Positions 7,810 through 15,111 of a stretch of DNA of 17,801 nt are shown piece by piece. The stretch spans positions 1 to 17,801 of the forward strand of contig JAGPHL010000032.1 in NCBI GenBank assembly GCA_018055515.1. Direction: 5' to 3'. The stretch's first letter is position 1. Each line of letters opens with the position of its first letter. The position numbers and the translations under genes are program-made. This DNA comes from Anaerolineae bacterium (GTDB lineage Bacteria; Chloroflexota; Anaerolineae; B4-G1; SLSP01). Below the pieces are notes generated by a model that was given only the letters and a program-made list of their open reading frames with translations, did no database searches and was not told the origin of the DNA.

Positions 7810-8820
7810 TTACATCTCCGTGAGCGTCTTCTCGAGCACCGGGATGAGGGGGTGCGCCTTCCCCGCGCCGATGGCGACGCACGCCATGGGGGCATCGGCG
7901 ACGTACACGGGCACCCCCGTCTCCTGTGTGAGCAGCTGATCCATGCTGCGGAGCAGCGCGCCGCCGCCGATCAACGTCATCCCACGGTCAATGAGGTCCG
8001 AGGCGAGTTCCGGCGGGGTGCGTTCCAGGACGCCCTTGACCATGCCGATGATGATTCCCAGGGATTCCTCAAGCGCTTCGATGACGTCATCGGTGTTGAT
8101 GGTGACACTGCGCGGCAACCCGCTGACCTGATCGCGGCCTTGCACTTCCATGCGCAGAGGGTCGCCTTCCAGGGGCAGGGCCGCGCCGATGCGGATTTTG
8201 GCCTCTTCCGCCGTTGACATGCCGATCATGAGATTGTATTTGCGACGGACGAAGGCCACGATGGCCTCATCCATGCGCACACCGCCGACGCGAACCGCGG
8301 ACGAGGCGACGACGCCGTACACTGAGAGCACGGCTGCTTCGCTCGCCCCGCCGCCGAGGTCAATGACCATGTGTCCGCCGGGGGTGTGAATGGGCAAGCC
8401 GGCGCCAATGGCTCCTGCCAGCGGTTCGGGGATCGTGTAAGCGCGGCCGGCGCCGGCCTCGAACGCCGCGTCCTTGACGGCTTTGCGCTCCACCTGAGTC
8501 ACGCCAAAGGGCACCGTCACCATCAAGCGGGGTTTGAACAGCCGATGTTGTCCGACTGCCTTCTCCAGGAATTTCTGGATCATCTCTTTGGTGACGCGAT
8601 AATCGGCGATCACGCCGTCCCGCAAGGGGCGCCGCACCTGCAGGGTCTCGGGCGCCCGCCCCAGCATGGCCCGCGCCTCTTCGCCGACGGCGATGACACG
8701 CCCCGTGTTCACTTCTTGGGCGACGACCGAGGGCTCCTGTAAGACAATGCCCCGTCCGCGTACATAGACGAGCACATTGACCGTCCCCAGGTCAATCCCG
8801 ACTTCGGCTATCAGTGCCAT
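7810..8820 (-). CDS. mreB: MreB-like rod-shape actin homologue
   Basis: This 336-residue bacterial actin would polymerise under the cytoplasmic membrane and organise cell-wall elongation. The actin ATPase motifs are visible: phosphate-1 loop GIDLGTVNVLVYV (D10), phosphate-2 loop VIDLGGGASEAAV, and adenosine motif LIGGGALLRSMDQLL. The early EPSVVAQ and the IPEPLAGAIGAGLPI segments are typical of MreB. Length is normal for the family (~335-345). Several family-typical residues differ (GTVN for GTAN, GGGAS for GGGTT), so a paralogue such as Mbl or MreBH is possible. The ATG is preceded by AGAGAGGAAG. The gene stands alone, with its own promoter and terminator and no mreC or mreD beside it, which also suggests a secondary copy. 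Confidence 0.88.
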   Translation of the reverse strand: MALIAEVGIDLGTVNVLVYVRGRGIVLQEPSVVAQEVNTGRVIAVGEEARAMLGRAPETLQVRRPLRDGVIADYRVTKEMIQKFLEKAVGQHRLFKPRLMVTVPFGVTQVERKAVKDAAFEAGAGRAYTIPEPLAGAIGAGLPIHTPGGHMVIDLGGGASEAAVLSVYGVVASSAVRVGGVRMDEAIVAFVRRKYNLMIGMSTAEEAKIRIGAALPLEGDPLRMEVQGRDQVSGLPRSVTINTDDVIEALEESLGIIIGMVKGVLERTPPELASDLIDRGMTLIGGGALLRSMDQLLTQETGVPVYVADAPMACVAIGAGKAHPLIPVLEKTLTEM

Positions 8821-8885
8821 ACTTCCTCTCTCATTTGCGTGCGTTTAAGCCAGATTGAGATGTGCATGTCGCACGACACCTGGTA

Positions 8886-8913
8886 ATCATACACGATTTG
8901 GGTGTTTTGTCCA
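8886..8913 (-). promoter_or_regulatory. sigma70-like promoter of the mreB-like gene
   Basis: On the minus strand, TGGACA (8913-8908) and TATGAT (8891-8886) are separated by 16 bp. The predicted start near 8879 gives a leader of about 60 nt. It shares the 306-bp divergent gap with the ATPase promoter; the two core promoters are about 65 bp apart and point outward. Confidence 0.6.
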
Positions 8914-8978
8914 CCAGACATCATCGAAAAATCAGAAAGGGCACCAGGCACAGGCGGCAATTTACTGCTGACCCTGAC

Positions 8979-9007
8979 TTGTCGTATCGTGAGAATTCTG
9001 GTATACT
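8979..9007 (+). promoter_or_regulatory. sigma70-like promoter of the N-ATPase operon
   Basis: TTGTCG (8979-8984) and TATACT (9002-9007) are 17 bp apart, giving a start near 9014 and a leader of about 113 nt before the TTG start of atpD. The leader contains a small hairpin, GACGC-GCA-GCGTC (9077-9089), before the ribosome-binding site. I see no clear operator or riboswitch in the rest of this divergent gap. Confidence 0.62.
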
Positions 9008-9126
9008 TACCCGCATTAAGGGCAATGATGCCTCTTTTGTTGCTTAGGCTTTCTTATATCGGAAGTCTCTGTGCATGACGCGCAGCGTCGCAACCTTCAT
9101 CAGTATAGGAGTATAGGGGGCTGGGG

Positions 9127-10533
9127 TTGAGACGGATTGGAATTGTAGTTCGTGTGGTCGGCGTGGTGGTGGATGCGGAATTCGCCTCGGGGGATTTGCC
9201 TGGCATTCACGATGCGTTGCTGGTTCAGCGTGATGAGGGTCCACCTCTCGTGCTCGAAGTCCAAGAGCACATTGATCCCCGTACCGTGCGTGCGATCGCC
9301 ATGGATACGACCGCTGGGCTGCGTCGCGGCCTGACGGTGATGGACACTGGTCATCCCATTCGTGTGCCTGTTGGGCCGGCAACTTTGGGACGCGTGTTTA
9401 ATGTGTTGGGGGTGCCCATTGATGGGCTGCCCGATCCCGAAGTGCTCGATCGTGCTCCTATTCATACCGATTCGCCTCCCTTGCGCGAGCAGCGTGTAGC
9501 AGCGACCCCCTTTGTCACCGGGCTGAAGGCCATTGATTTGTTGACTCCCTATCCGCGTGGCGGGAAAATTGGCCTGTTTGGCGGCGCGGGTGTAGGGAAG
9601 ACCATGCTCATGATCGAGCTCATGCGTCATACGATCAGCGAGCATTCGGGTATTGTGTTGTTTGCGGGGGTGGGAGAGCGCAGTCGCGAGGGCAATGAGC
9701 TCTGGCTGGAGATGCAGCACAGCGGGGTTTTGGCGAGCACGGTTCTCGTCTTTGGGCAGATGAATGAGCCGCCCGGCGCGCGTCTGCGGGTGCCGCTGAC
9801 GGCGATGACGATGGCGGAGTATTTCCGCGATCACGAGCGGCGTGAAGTTTTGTTGTTCATTGACAACATCTTCCGTTACATCCAGGCGGGAGCAGAGGTC
9901 TCTGCCCTGCTGGGCCGGCTCCCGAGCGCCGTAGGTTATCAGCCGACGCTCACGACCGAAATGGGCGAATTGCAGGAGCGGATCACGACGACCTCGCGGG
10001 GCAGCATCACCTCGATTCAGGCGATCTATATCCCGGCCGATGACCTCACCGATCCGGCAGTGGTAGCGACTTTTGCTCATCTCGACGCGGCGACTATTCT
10101 CTCGCGACGACAGGCCAGCCAGGGCTTCTACCCCGCTATTGAACCGTTGGAATCGAGCAGCTCACTGCTGGCGCCGGCCAGCGTGGGAGAGGAGCATTAC
10201 GCGATCGCTACGGAGGTCCGGGCGTTACTGGCGCGGTATCAGGAATTACAAGACATCATCGCCATTTTGGGGCTGGATGAGTTGAGCGACGAGGATCGGT
10301 TGGCGGTGAGCCGGGCGCGACGCCTGCAGCGTTTCCTCACCCAGCCCTTCTTCGTCTCTGAGCCATTCACGGGCATGCCCGGTCGCTATGTGCCGCTGGA
10401 AGAGACTTTGCGGGGGTTCCGTGAGATTTTGGAGGGGCGTTACGATCACATACCCGAACAGGCCTTTTACATGACCGGCACGATTGATGAGGTGCTGGCA
10501 AACGCAGCGCGGATGGGCGCCAGCGAGGGGTAA
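9127..10533 (+). CDS. atpD: N-ATPase catalytic beta subunit
   Basis: This is the 468-residue catalytic subunit of the soluble head. It has Walker A GGAGVGKT (152-159, K158), the catalytic-loop GERSREGNELW, Walker B VLLFIDNIF and the C-terminal lever DELSDED (384-390), one conservative change from DELSEED. The start is a TTG with AGGGGG six bases upstream; no better ATG or GTG exists at the N-terminus, and the protein starts as beta subunits do (RIGIVVRVVGVVVDAEF). A rare start codon on the first gene may limit beta synthesis. Beta being first, followed by epsilon, is the N-ATPase order; in ordinary F-ATPase operons beta and epsilon come last. Confidence 0.97.
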   Translation: MRRIGIVVRVVGVVVDAEFASGDLPGIHDALLVQRDEGPPLVLEVQEHIDPRTVRAIAMDTTAGLRRGLTVMDTGHPIRVPVGPATLGRVFNVLGVPIDGLPDPEVLDRAPIHTDSPPLREQRVAATPFVTGLKAIDLLTPYPRGGKIGLFGGAGVGKTMLMIELMRHTISEHSGIVLFAGVGERSREGNELWLEMQHSGVLASTVLVFGQMNEPPGARLRVPLTAMTMAEYFRDHERREVLLFIDNIFRYIQAGAEVSALLGRLPSAVGYQPTLTTEMGELQERITTTSRGSITSIQAIYIPADDLTDPAVVATFAHLDAATILSRRQASQGFYPAIEPLESSSSLLAPASVGEEHYAIATEVRALLARYQELQDIIAILGLDELSDEDRLAVSRARRLQRFLTQPFFVSEPFTGMPGRYVPLEETLRGFREILEGRYDHIPEQAFYMTGTIDEVLANAARMGASEG

Positions 10534-10534
10534 C

Positions 10535-10930
10535 GTGCTGGAGTTGTTGCGTTTCACGGTGCTGACGCCGGTGGCCACGTTGCTGGAGGCGACGGGGGTG
10601 CAGTGGATCCAGGTGCGGCTGGCAGATGGCGCGGGCTTAGGCATCTTTCCGGGACATGCCCCTTTGTTGGCGGAGACGGTCCCGGCGCAGGTGCGTTACA
10701 TGGATGCGACCGGGGAACATGTGCTGGTTCTGGATGCGGGGATTTTGCGGATTGCGGCGAGCGGCGTGACCCTTTTCACAAGCGGGACGGTGGATGAAGT
10801 GCCGGCCACAGCTTACGTGGATGTGGGCGCCGGTCCACAATTCGAGCGGCTGGCCCGGGAACTGCGTCCTCCTGCCAGGAAGCGGCGCCGGCGCGATCAT
10901 GTGCCTGATGGGAAGAGCGTTGATGACTGA
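10535..10930 (+). CDS. atpC: N-ATPase epsilon subunit
   Basis: This is the 131-residue central-stalk subunit. The N-terminal beta-sandwich is clear (GIFPGHAPLLAETVPAQVRY at 36-55). The GTG start at 10535 has GAGGGG four bases upstream and lies one base after the atpD stop; an upstream in-frame ATG at 10484 would lie inside atpD and is rejected. The tail after residue ~90 is unusual: instead of the typical Ala-rich two-helix domain there is one short helix (FERLARELR), then PPARKRRRR and a polar end. This may mean the usual inhibitory hairpin is missing. The last eight bases overlap atpQ. Confidence 0.9.
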   Translation: MLELLRFTVLTPVATLLEATGVQWIQVRLADGAGLGIFPGHAPLLAETVPAQVRYMDATGEHVLVLDAGILRIAASGVTLFTSGTVDEVPATAYVDVGAGPQFERLARELRPPARKRRRRDHVPDGKSVDD

Positions 10931-11192
10931 AAAGCGCAAATGGACCCAACAACTGATGCAGGAAGGCCTGCGCGCAATGACGCTGGGGTGGGAACTGGCG
11001 CTGCCTATCTTTGGAGGGGTGTTGTTGGGATACTACCTGGATCGTTGGCTGGGCACTGCTCCCAACTTTACTGTTGGCTTACTGGTAGGGGGGATTGGCG
11101 CGGGCTTCTACAACATCTGGCGGTTTGGGCAGCGTTATGCGGAACAAGAGCGCCGTGCGGCAGAACTGGAAGTGGATGAGAAGCAGCAATGA
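10923..11192 (+). CDS. atpQ: N-ATPase subunit AtpQ (AtpI-like membrane protein)
   Basis: This is an 89-residue protein with two membrane helices (about 24-42 and 50-68) separated by YYLDRWLGTAPNF, the pattern of the AtpI/ATPase gene 1 family, which is thought to help c-ring assembly or Mg2+ supply. A second gene of this class after epsilon, followed by atpR, is specific to N-ATPase operons. The ATG at 10923 has GGGAAGAG upstream and overlaps the end of atpC by eight bases; longer in-frame starts at 10794 and 10908 lie inside atpC. The last four bases (ATGA) overlap atpR. Confidence 0.85.
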   Translation: MTEKRKWTQQLMQEGLRAMTLGWELALPIFGGVLLGYYLDRWLGTAPNFTVGLLVGGIGAGFYNIWRFGQRYAEQERRAAELEVDEKQQ

Positions 11193-11521
11193 CTGTGCTG
11201 AGAGCGTTCATGTGGCTTGGTGTGGGAGCGTTACTTGCGTGGGCGATGCTTCGCAGTCAGGCCGCGACGGTGTCCGCGCTCGCAGGGCGCAACGACTTGC
11301 AACCAAGACCATTGTGTTACCTCATCTGGCGGCTGGGCAGTGGGCTGGTGTTGCGCGGTGCGCTTGCCACACTGGTGTTGTTCTGGGCTGTGCAAACGGG
11401 ACTTCTGGCAGTGCTGTGGCTATTGAGCGGTTTTTGGCTGATGCGTACGGTGTTGATTTATCAATTGCACCGTGGACGCATCTTACGCCGCTATTTGCAC
11501 CCTGGGCCTGGAGCGAGTTAG
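11189..11521 (+). CDS. atpR: N-ATPase subunit AtpR
   Basis: This is a 110-residue membrane protein with three hydrophobic helices (about 6-21, 50-68 and 71-91) and arginines in or at the edge of these segments (R48, R56, R86). AtpR is found only in N-ATPase operons, where its membrane arginines have been proposed to contact the c-subunit carboxylates during rotor assembly. The identification rests on its position between atpQ and atpB, its size, three-helix plan and buried arginines. The start shares ATGA with the end of atpQ; atpB begins nine bases after its stop. Confidence 0.82.
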   Translation: MTVLRAFMWLGVGALLAWAMLRSQAATVSALAGRNDLQPRPLCYLIWRLGSGLVLRGALATLVLFWAVQTGLLAVLWLLSGFWLMRTVLIYQLHRGRILRRYLHPGPGAS

Positions 11522-11530
11522 GAGGCGGTG

Positions 11531-12187
11531 ATGAATGTCGAACCTCGTCCCATCATCACTTTGTTTGATGGCAAACTGGTGATCACCAACACGGTGACCT
11601 CCACGTGGGCGATGATGGCGATCATCATGAGTGTTGTCTGGTTCCTGTCCCGGCGTTACCCCACGGCGTTGGAAATGTTGATGGATTTTGTCACCGATCT
11701 GGTCGCTGATGTGGTGGGCAGGGAAACAGCGCATGTCTACATGCCGTTTCTGGGGACATTGGCAATTTTCATCGCGGTAGGGAATTCGATCGGAGTGGTG
11801 CCGGGGTTCGTCTCACCCACGCGCGATATCAATACGCCGGCCGCGCTGGCTCTGGTGGTCTTCTTTGCCGTGCATTATTTCGGCGTCAAAGCTAAAGGCT
11901 GGTTGCAGTATCTTAAAGACCTCGCCTCGCCGCTCTATCTGTTGCCCTTGACGCTACCTCTCGAATTGATCGGCCAACTCAGCCGCACCCTGTCATTGAC
12001 GTTGCGGCTTTTTGGCAATATTCTCAGCGGCGAGATGGTGGTAGCGGTGATTTTCTCGCTGATTCAACCCTTGATGCAGATCCCGCTGGTGAGCTTGAAC
12101 CTGTTTACCGGCTTGCTGCAGGCTTACATCTTCGCAATATTGGCGATGGTGTACATTGGCGCTGGTGTGGCGGCCAGCAACTCTTAG
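11531..12187 (+). CDS. atpB: N-ATPase a subunit (ion-channel stator)
   Basis: This 218-residue membrane subunit forms the ion half-channels against the c ring. The essential arginine is R159 in SLTLRLFGNILSGE, and the following helix carries the conserved glutamine in GLLQAYIFAILAMVYI. Five hydrophobic helices are visible. It is shorter than the E. coli protein (271), as expected for an N-ATPase a subunit. ATG 11531 is preferred to the adjacent GTG at 11528 because GGAGG (11521-11525) then lies five bases away instead of two. A 38-bp gap, long for this operon, separates it from atpE. Confidence 0.95.
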   Translation: MNVEPRPIITLFDGKLVITNTVTSTWAMMAIIMSVVWFLSRRYPTALEMLMDFVTDLVADVVGRETAHVYMPFLGTLAIFIAVGNSIGVVPGFVSPTRDINTPAALALVVFFAVHYFGVKAKGWLQYLKDLASPLYLLPLTLPLELIGQLSRTLSLTLRLFGNILSGEMVVAVIFSLIQPLMQIPLVSLNLFTGLLQAYIFAILAMVYIGAGVAASNS

Positions 12188-12225
12188 TATTTGGCAACTC
12201 TTAACTTTTGAAGGAGGAAAATTCC

Positions 12226-12540
12226 ATGGGAAATTTGAGCCCCGAAACTTTGGTGACTTTGGTGACTATTCTGGTTGCAGGTTTTGCTATCGTGATTGGT
12301 ACCATTACCCCGGCGATTGTGGAGGGGAAAGCAGCAGTCAAGGCGCTGGAAGGCATTGTGCGCCAGCCGGAGGTCTCCAGCGATTTGCGGACGACGATGA
12401 TCATTGCCATGGCGCTGTTGGAATCCACGGCGATCTACACGCTGCTGGTCATCCTGATCCTGATTTTCGCCAACCCGTTACTGGAGCGTTTCTTCTCTAG
12501 CGGAGCGCCGGAATCGCTGTGGCTCTTGTTCACGCTTTGA
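12226..12540 (+). CDS. atpE: N-ATPase c subunit (rotor ring proteolipid)
   Basis: This 104-residue two-helix hairpin has the loop RQPE (46-49). Helix 2 carries E66-S67-T68 and Y71, the pattern of the Na+ site in sodium-translocating c subunits, and then ILIFANP. Helix 1 has E33 where the Ilyobacter c subunit has its Na+-binding glutamine, giving a two-carboxylate site. The C-terminus runs about 18 residues past the usual end and finishes with a hydrophobic stretch (LWLLFTL). The ATG at 12226 has the best ribosome-binding site of the operon, GAAGGAGG, eight bases away, in an A/T-rich leader. This fits the need for many more c than other subunits. A TTG at 12208 is in frame but upstream of this site. 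Confidence 0.95.
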   Translation: MGNLSPETLVTLVTILVAGFAIVIGTITPAIVEGKAAVKALEGIVRQPEVSSDLRTTMIIAMALLESTAIYTLLVILILIFANPLLERFFSSGAPESLWLLFTL

Positions 12541-12566
12541 CCTCGCTGTTTCAGCGTAAAGCGAGG
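12541..12566 (+). promoter_or_regulatory. intercistronic hairpin covering the atpF ribosome-binding site
   Basis: CCTCGCT (12541-12547), starting at the first base after the atpE stop, pairs with AGCGAGG (12560-12566). A competing stem is CGCTG-TTT-CAGCG (12544-12556). The GCGAGG that serves as the atpF Shine-Dalgarno sequence is inside the first stem. A role in lowering atpF translation or protecting the atpE end is inferred. Confidence 0.45.
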
Positions 12567-12573
12567 CGTGAGC

Positions 12574-13362
12574 ATGGATTTCCTGGAACTCAATCTGCAG
12601 ACTATCTTGTTTGAGATACTCAATTTTCTGGTGCTGGCGTGGTTGCTGAACACCTTTGTGTTCAAGCGCATCATGCAGAGTGTGCGGCAACGAGCAGCGG
12701 AAAAGGAGGCCCTCATCCAGGATTTGGAGGCGCAGCGGCAGGCGGCGGCCGCCGCTCGCGCTGAAATCGAAGCGCGGCTGGCCAATGTCGAAACCGAGGC
12801 TCGTGCGCTGATGGTGGAGGCCCGCGAATCTTCAGAGGCTGAACGGCAGGCGCTGTTACGCGAGACGCAGATGGAAGTGGAGCGGGTGCTTGCTGAGGCG
12901 TATGTTGACGCTTATCGCATTCGTCAGCAGGCGTTGGAGGAGTTCCGTGAGGAATTGGTGCATACCATCCTCCATATCAGCGGCTCGGTGATCTCGCAGC
13001 TGGCGACTGACGAGATGCAGGCTCGCATGGTCAAGCAATTAACCGATCGGATCTGGGAGATGGGACGCAGTGAAATGCCGCGCGTGGAGAGTTTCCGTCG
13101 TTCTCTGGGTGAGCGCACGCCGACGGCATACATTACTACCGCCCATCCCCTGTCGTCGGAGCAGCAAGGACTGCTGGCGCGCACGTTTGCGGCGCTCGCT
13201 GACCGCAATGTGAACCTGGAGATTCGGGTAGATCCGCAGCTGGCGGTGGGGCTCCAGGTGCGGTTGGGAGATGTGATCGTGGACAATTCCGTAGCCGGGC
13301 AGCTGGAAGCCCTGCGCGAGCAGGTCGAGAAGACGCTGCAGGAGCATGTGGCCGATGAGTGA
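12574..13362 (+). CDS. atpF: N-ATPase b subunit with a delta-like C-terminal domain
   Basis: This is a 262-residue peripheral-stalk subunit: an N-terminal membrane helix (about 10-29, FEILNFLVLAWLLNTFVF), a long Ala/Glu/Arg-rich coiled coil (~35-150) and a C-terminal part from ~185 that looks like the end of the delta subunit. That end has the delta pattern of TTAHPLSSEQQ near 187 and VDPQLAVGLQVRLGDVIVDN near 218-237. An ordinary b subunit is about 160 residues. No separate delta gene is present in the operon, so this tail probably does its job of binding the top of the alpha subunits. ATG 12574 is chosen over GTG 12568 because GAGG is then seven bases away. The end overlaps atpA by eight bases. 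Confidence 0.9.
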   Translation: MDFLELNLQTILFEILNFLVLAWLLNTFVFKRIMQSVRQRAAEKEALIQDLEAQRQAAAAARAEIEARLANVETEARALMVEARESSEAERQALLRETQMEVERVLAEAYVDAYRIRQQALEEFREELVHTILHISGSVISQLATDEMQARMVKQLTDRIWEMGRSEMPRVESFRRSLGERTPTAYITTAHPLSSEQQGLLARTFAALADRNVNLEIRVDPQLAVGLQVRLGDVIVDNSVAGQLEALREQVEKTLQEHVADE

Positions 13363-15031
13363 GCGTCATTTGACCTCCGATAGCACAGCGAAGTTGCTAC
13401 GGGCGCTCCAGGAGGCGGCTAACGCTTCGGCGGCTGCCCAGCTCTCGGAACTATCTCCGGGCTGGGTCCGCGAGATCAGTCGCCGGATCGCAGAACTCCC
13501 AACGTTAGCGCAGTCGCGCCTTGATCTCGCCCCCATGCTGATGGCGCTGAAGGCGGCGACTGCGGCGGTTAAGGTGGGACAGGTATCTTTCCGCGCCATC
13601 GGTACTGTACAACATATCGGCAATGGCGTGGCCACACTCTCGGGATTGCCCAACGCCCAGACTGACGAGCTGGTTAACTTCTCTACCGGCGTGCAGGGTT
13701 TGATTCTCAACCTGGATCGCGATCACGTGGACGTCATCTTGTTGGGGCCGGATGAGGGAATTGTTGGCGGCGATATGGTCACAGCGTCCGGCAATCGCTT
13801 GCGTGTGCCTGTGGGGGCGGGGCTGTTGGGACGAGTGGTCAACCCGCTGGGGGAACCTTTGGATCAGCATGGCATATTTGATGTGGCGGAATATCGCTAT
13901 CTGGAGCGTCGTGCGCCGGGGATAGTGGAGCGCGCGCCAGTCTCGCAGCCGCTGCACACGGGTGTCAAGGTGTTGGATGCCTTGGTGCCCATTGGCCGCG
14001 GTCAACGGGAGCTGATTATGGGCGACCGGCAGACGGGCAAGACCTCTGTCGCGGTAGATGCCATTCTCGCTCAGATGGAAGATAGCAGCATGGTCTGTGT
14101 CTATGTGGCCATCGGGCAGAAAAAATCATCGACGTTGGAGGTAATTGAACTGCTCACCCGTACCGGCGCGCTGGCTTACACCACCGTTGTGATGTCCAGC
14201 CCAGATGATCCGCCAGCCTTGCGATACCTCGCGCCCTACAGCGGCTGCACGATGGCGGAAGGATTGATGCAGGAGGGACGGGACGTCCTCATTATCTACG
14301 ATGATCTCACGCGACACGCCGACGCCTATCGCGAATTGAGCCTGCTGCTTCGGCGCCCTCCAGGACGGGAAGCGTATCCCGGAGACATCTTCTATCTGCA
14401 TTCACGGCTGTTGGAACGCGCCTGTCGCCTGAGTGAAGAGGCGGGGGGCGGCTCGCTGACCGCATTGCCAATCGTGGAGACGCAGCGGGGTAATCTATCG
14501 GCTTATATCCCCACAAACTTGATCTCTATCACTGACGGGCAGATTGTGCTTGATACCGCGCTCTTTAACCGGGGGATCAAACCCGCCGTCAACGCCGGCC
14601 GTTCCGTCTCGCGAGTAGGCGGAGCGGCGCAGACAACGGCGATGCACCAGCTGGCCGGGCCCTTGCGCCTGGAGCTTGCGCAGTATGAGGAGGTCGCCCG
14701 CTTTGCCCGCATCGGTGCGGAGGTGGATGAGGCCACGCAACACCAGATCCGGCGTGGACAACGGCTGCAGCTCGCCTTGACTCAACCGGCGCATGTGCCG
14801 CTCTCGTTGGCAGAACAGGTGGTCGTCTTGCTTGCCGCGACGCAGGGGTTCCTGGATCACATCCCGCCTGAAGAGATCCCCGCTTTTGAACGTGAGTTGC
14901 TGATACGCATCAAATCTGAACTTCCCATCATGATGGCGCATCTCAACCGTACCGGCGAGTTGACGGAGGAGATGCGTGCGGAGTTTGAGAAAACGATCCG
15001 AGCGCACATGGAACAGTATCCGAAAATGTAA
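13355..15031 (+). CDS. atpA: N-ATPase alpha subunit
   Basis: This is the 558-residue non-catalytic nucleotide-binding subunit. Walker A is GDRQTGKT (223-230), followed by VLIIYDDLTRHADAYRELSL, the PPGREAYPGDIFYLHSRLLERA block and the arginine-finger segment SVSRVGGAAQT. The beta-barrel start (IGTVQHIGNGVATLSGL) is at about residue 82, whereas in E. coli alpha it is near 29. There is thus an N-terminal extension of roughly 50 residues that is Ala-rich and mostly helical. ATG 13355 has GCAGGAG ten bases away; the in-frame ATG at 13346 is only one base from that site. A gap containing a hairpin repeat and a PII-like gene separates it from atpG, its usual neighbour. Confidence 0.96.
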   Translation: MSERHLTSDSTAKLLRALQEAANASAAAQLSELSPGWVREISRRIAELPTLAQSRLDLAPMLMALKAATAAVKVGQVSFRAIGTVQHIGNGVATLSGLPNAQTDELVNFSTGVQGLILNLDRDHVDVILLGPDEGIVGGDMVTASGNRLRVPVGAGLLGRVVNPLGEPLDQHGIFDVAEYRYLERRAPGIVERAPVSQPLHTGVKVLDALVPIGRGQRELIMGDRQTGKTSVAVDAILAQMEDSSMVCVYVAIGQKKSSTLEVIELLTRTGALAYTTVVMSSPDDPPALRYLAPYSGCTMAEGLMQEGRDVLIIYDDLTRHADAYRELSLLLRRPPGREAYPGDIFYLHSRLLERACRLSEEAGGGSLTALPIVETQRGNLSAYIPTNLISITDGQIVLDTALFNRGIKPAVNAGRSVSRVGGAAQTTAMHQLAGPLRLELAQYEEVARFARIGAEVDEATQHQIRRGQRLQLALTQPAHVPLSLAEQVVVLLAATQGFLDHIPPEEIPAFERELLIRIKSELPIMMAHLNRTGELTEEMRAEFEKTIRAHMEQYPKM

Positions 15032-15033
15032 AT

Positions 15034-15099
15034 GTGAGACGTGGGCAGCTTCTGGGACGACTCTCGACTCACAGCTCACTGAGTTCTATTTTCGAAGGA
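15034..15099 (+). repeat. hairpin repeat copy 1 (before the PII-like gene)
   Basis: This begins three bases after the atpA stop. GTGAGACGTGGG (15034-15045) pairs imperfectly with CTCTCGACTCAC (15061-15072). It is followed by CTCACTGAG, TCTATTTTC (15085-15093) and GAAGGA, which is the likely ribosome-binding site of the next gene. It resembles copies at 15477-15541 (+) and 17568-17632 (-). Confidence 0.75.
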
Positions 15100-15111
15100 A
15101 CCATACACGGC

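Noticed and set aside
9021..9042. Attenuator in the atpD leader (GGCAATGATGCC followed by TCTTTTGTT)
   Set aside because: The stem is only four pairs and the T-run is interrupted.
10794..10922. Longer N-terminus for AtpQ
   Set aside because: It would overlap atpC by more than 100 bp. The ATG at 10923 has a proper ribosome-binding site and matches the family length.
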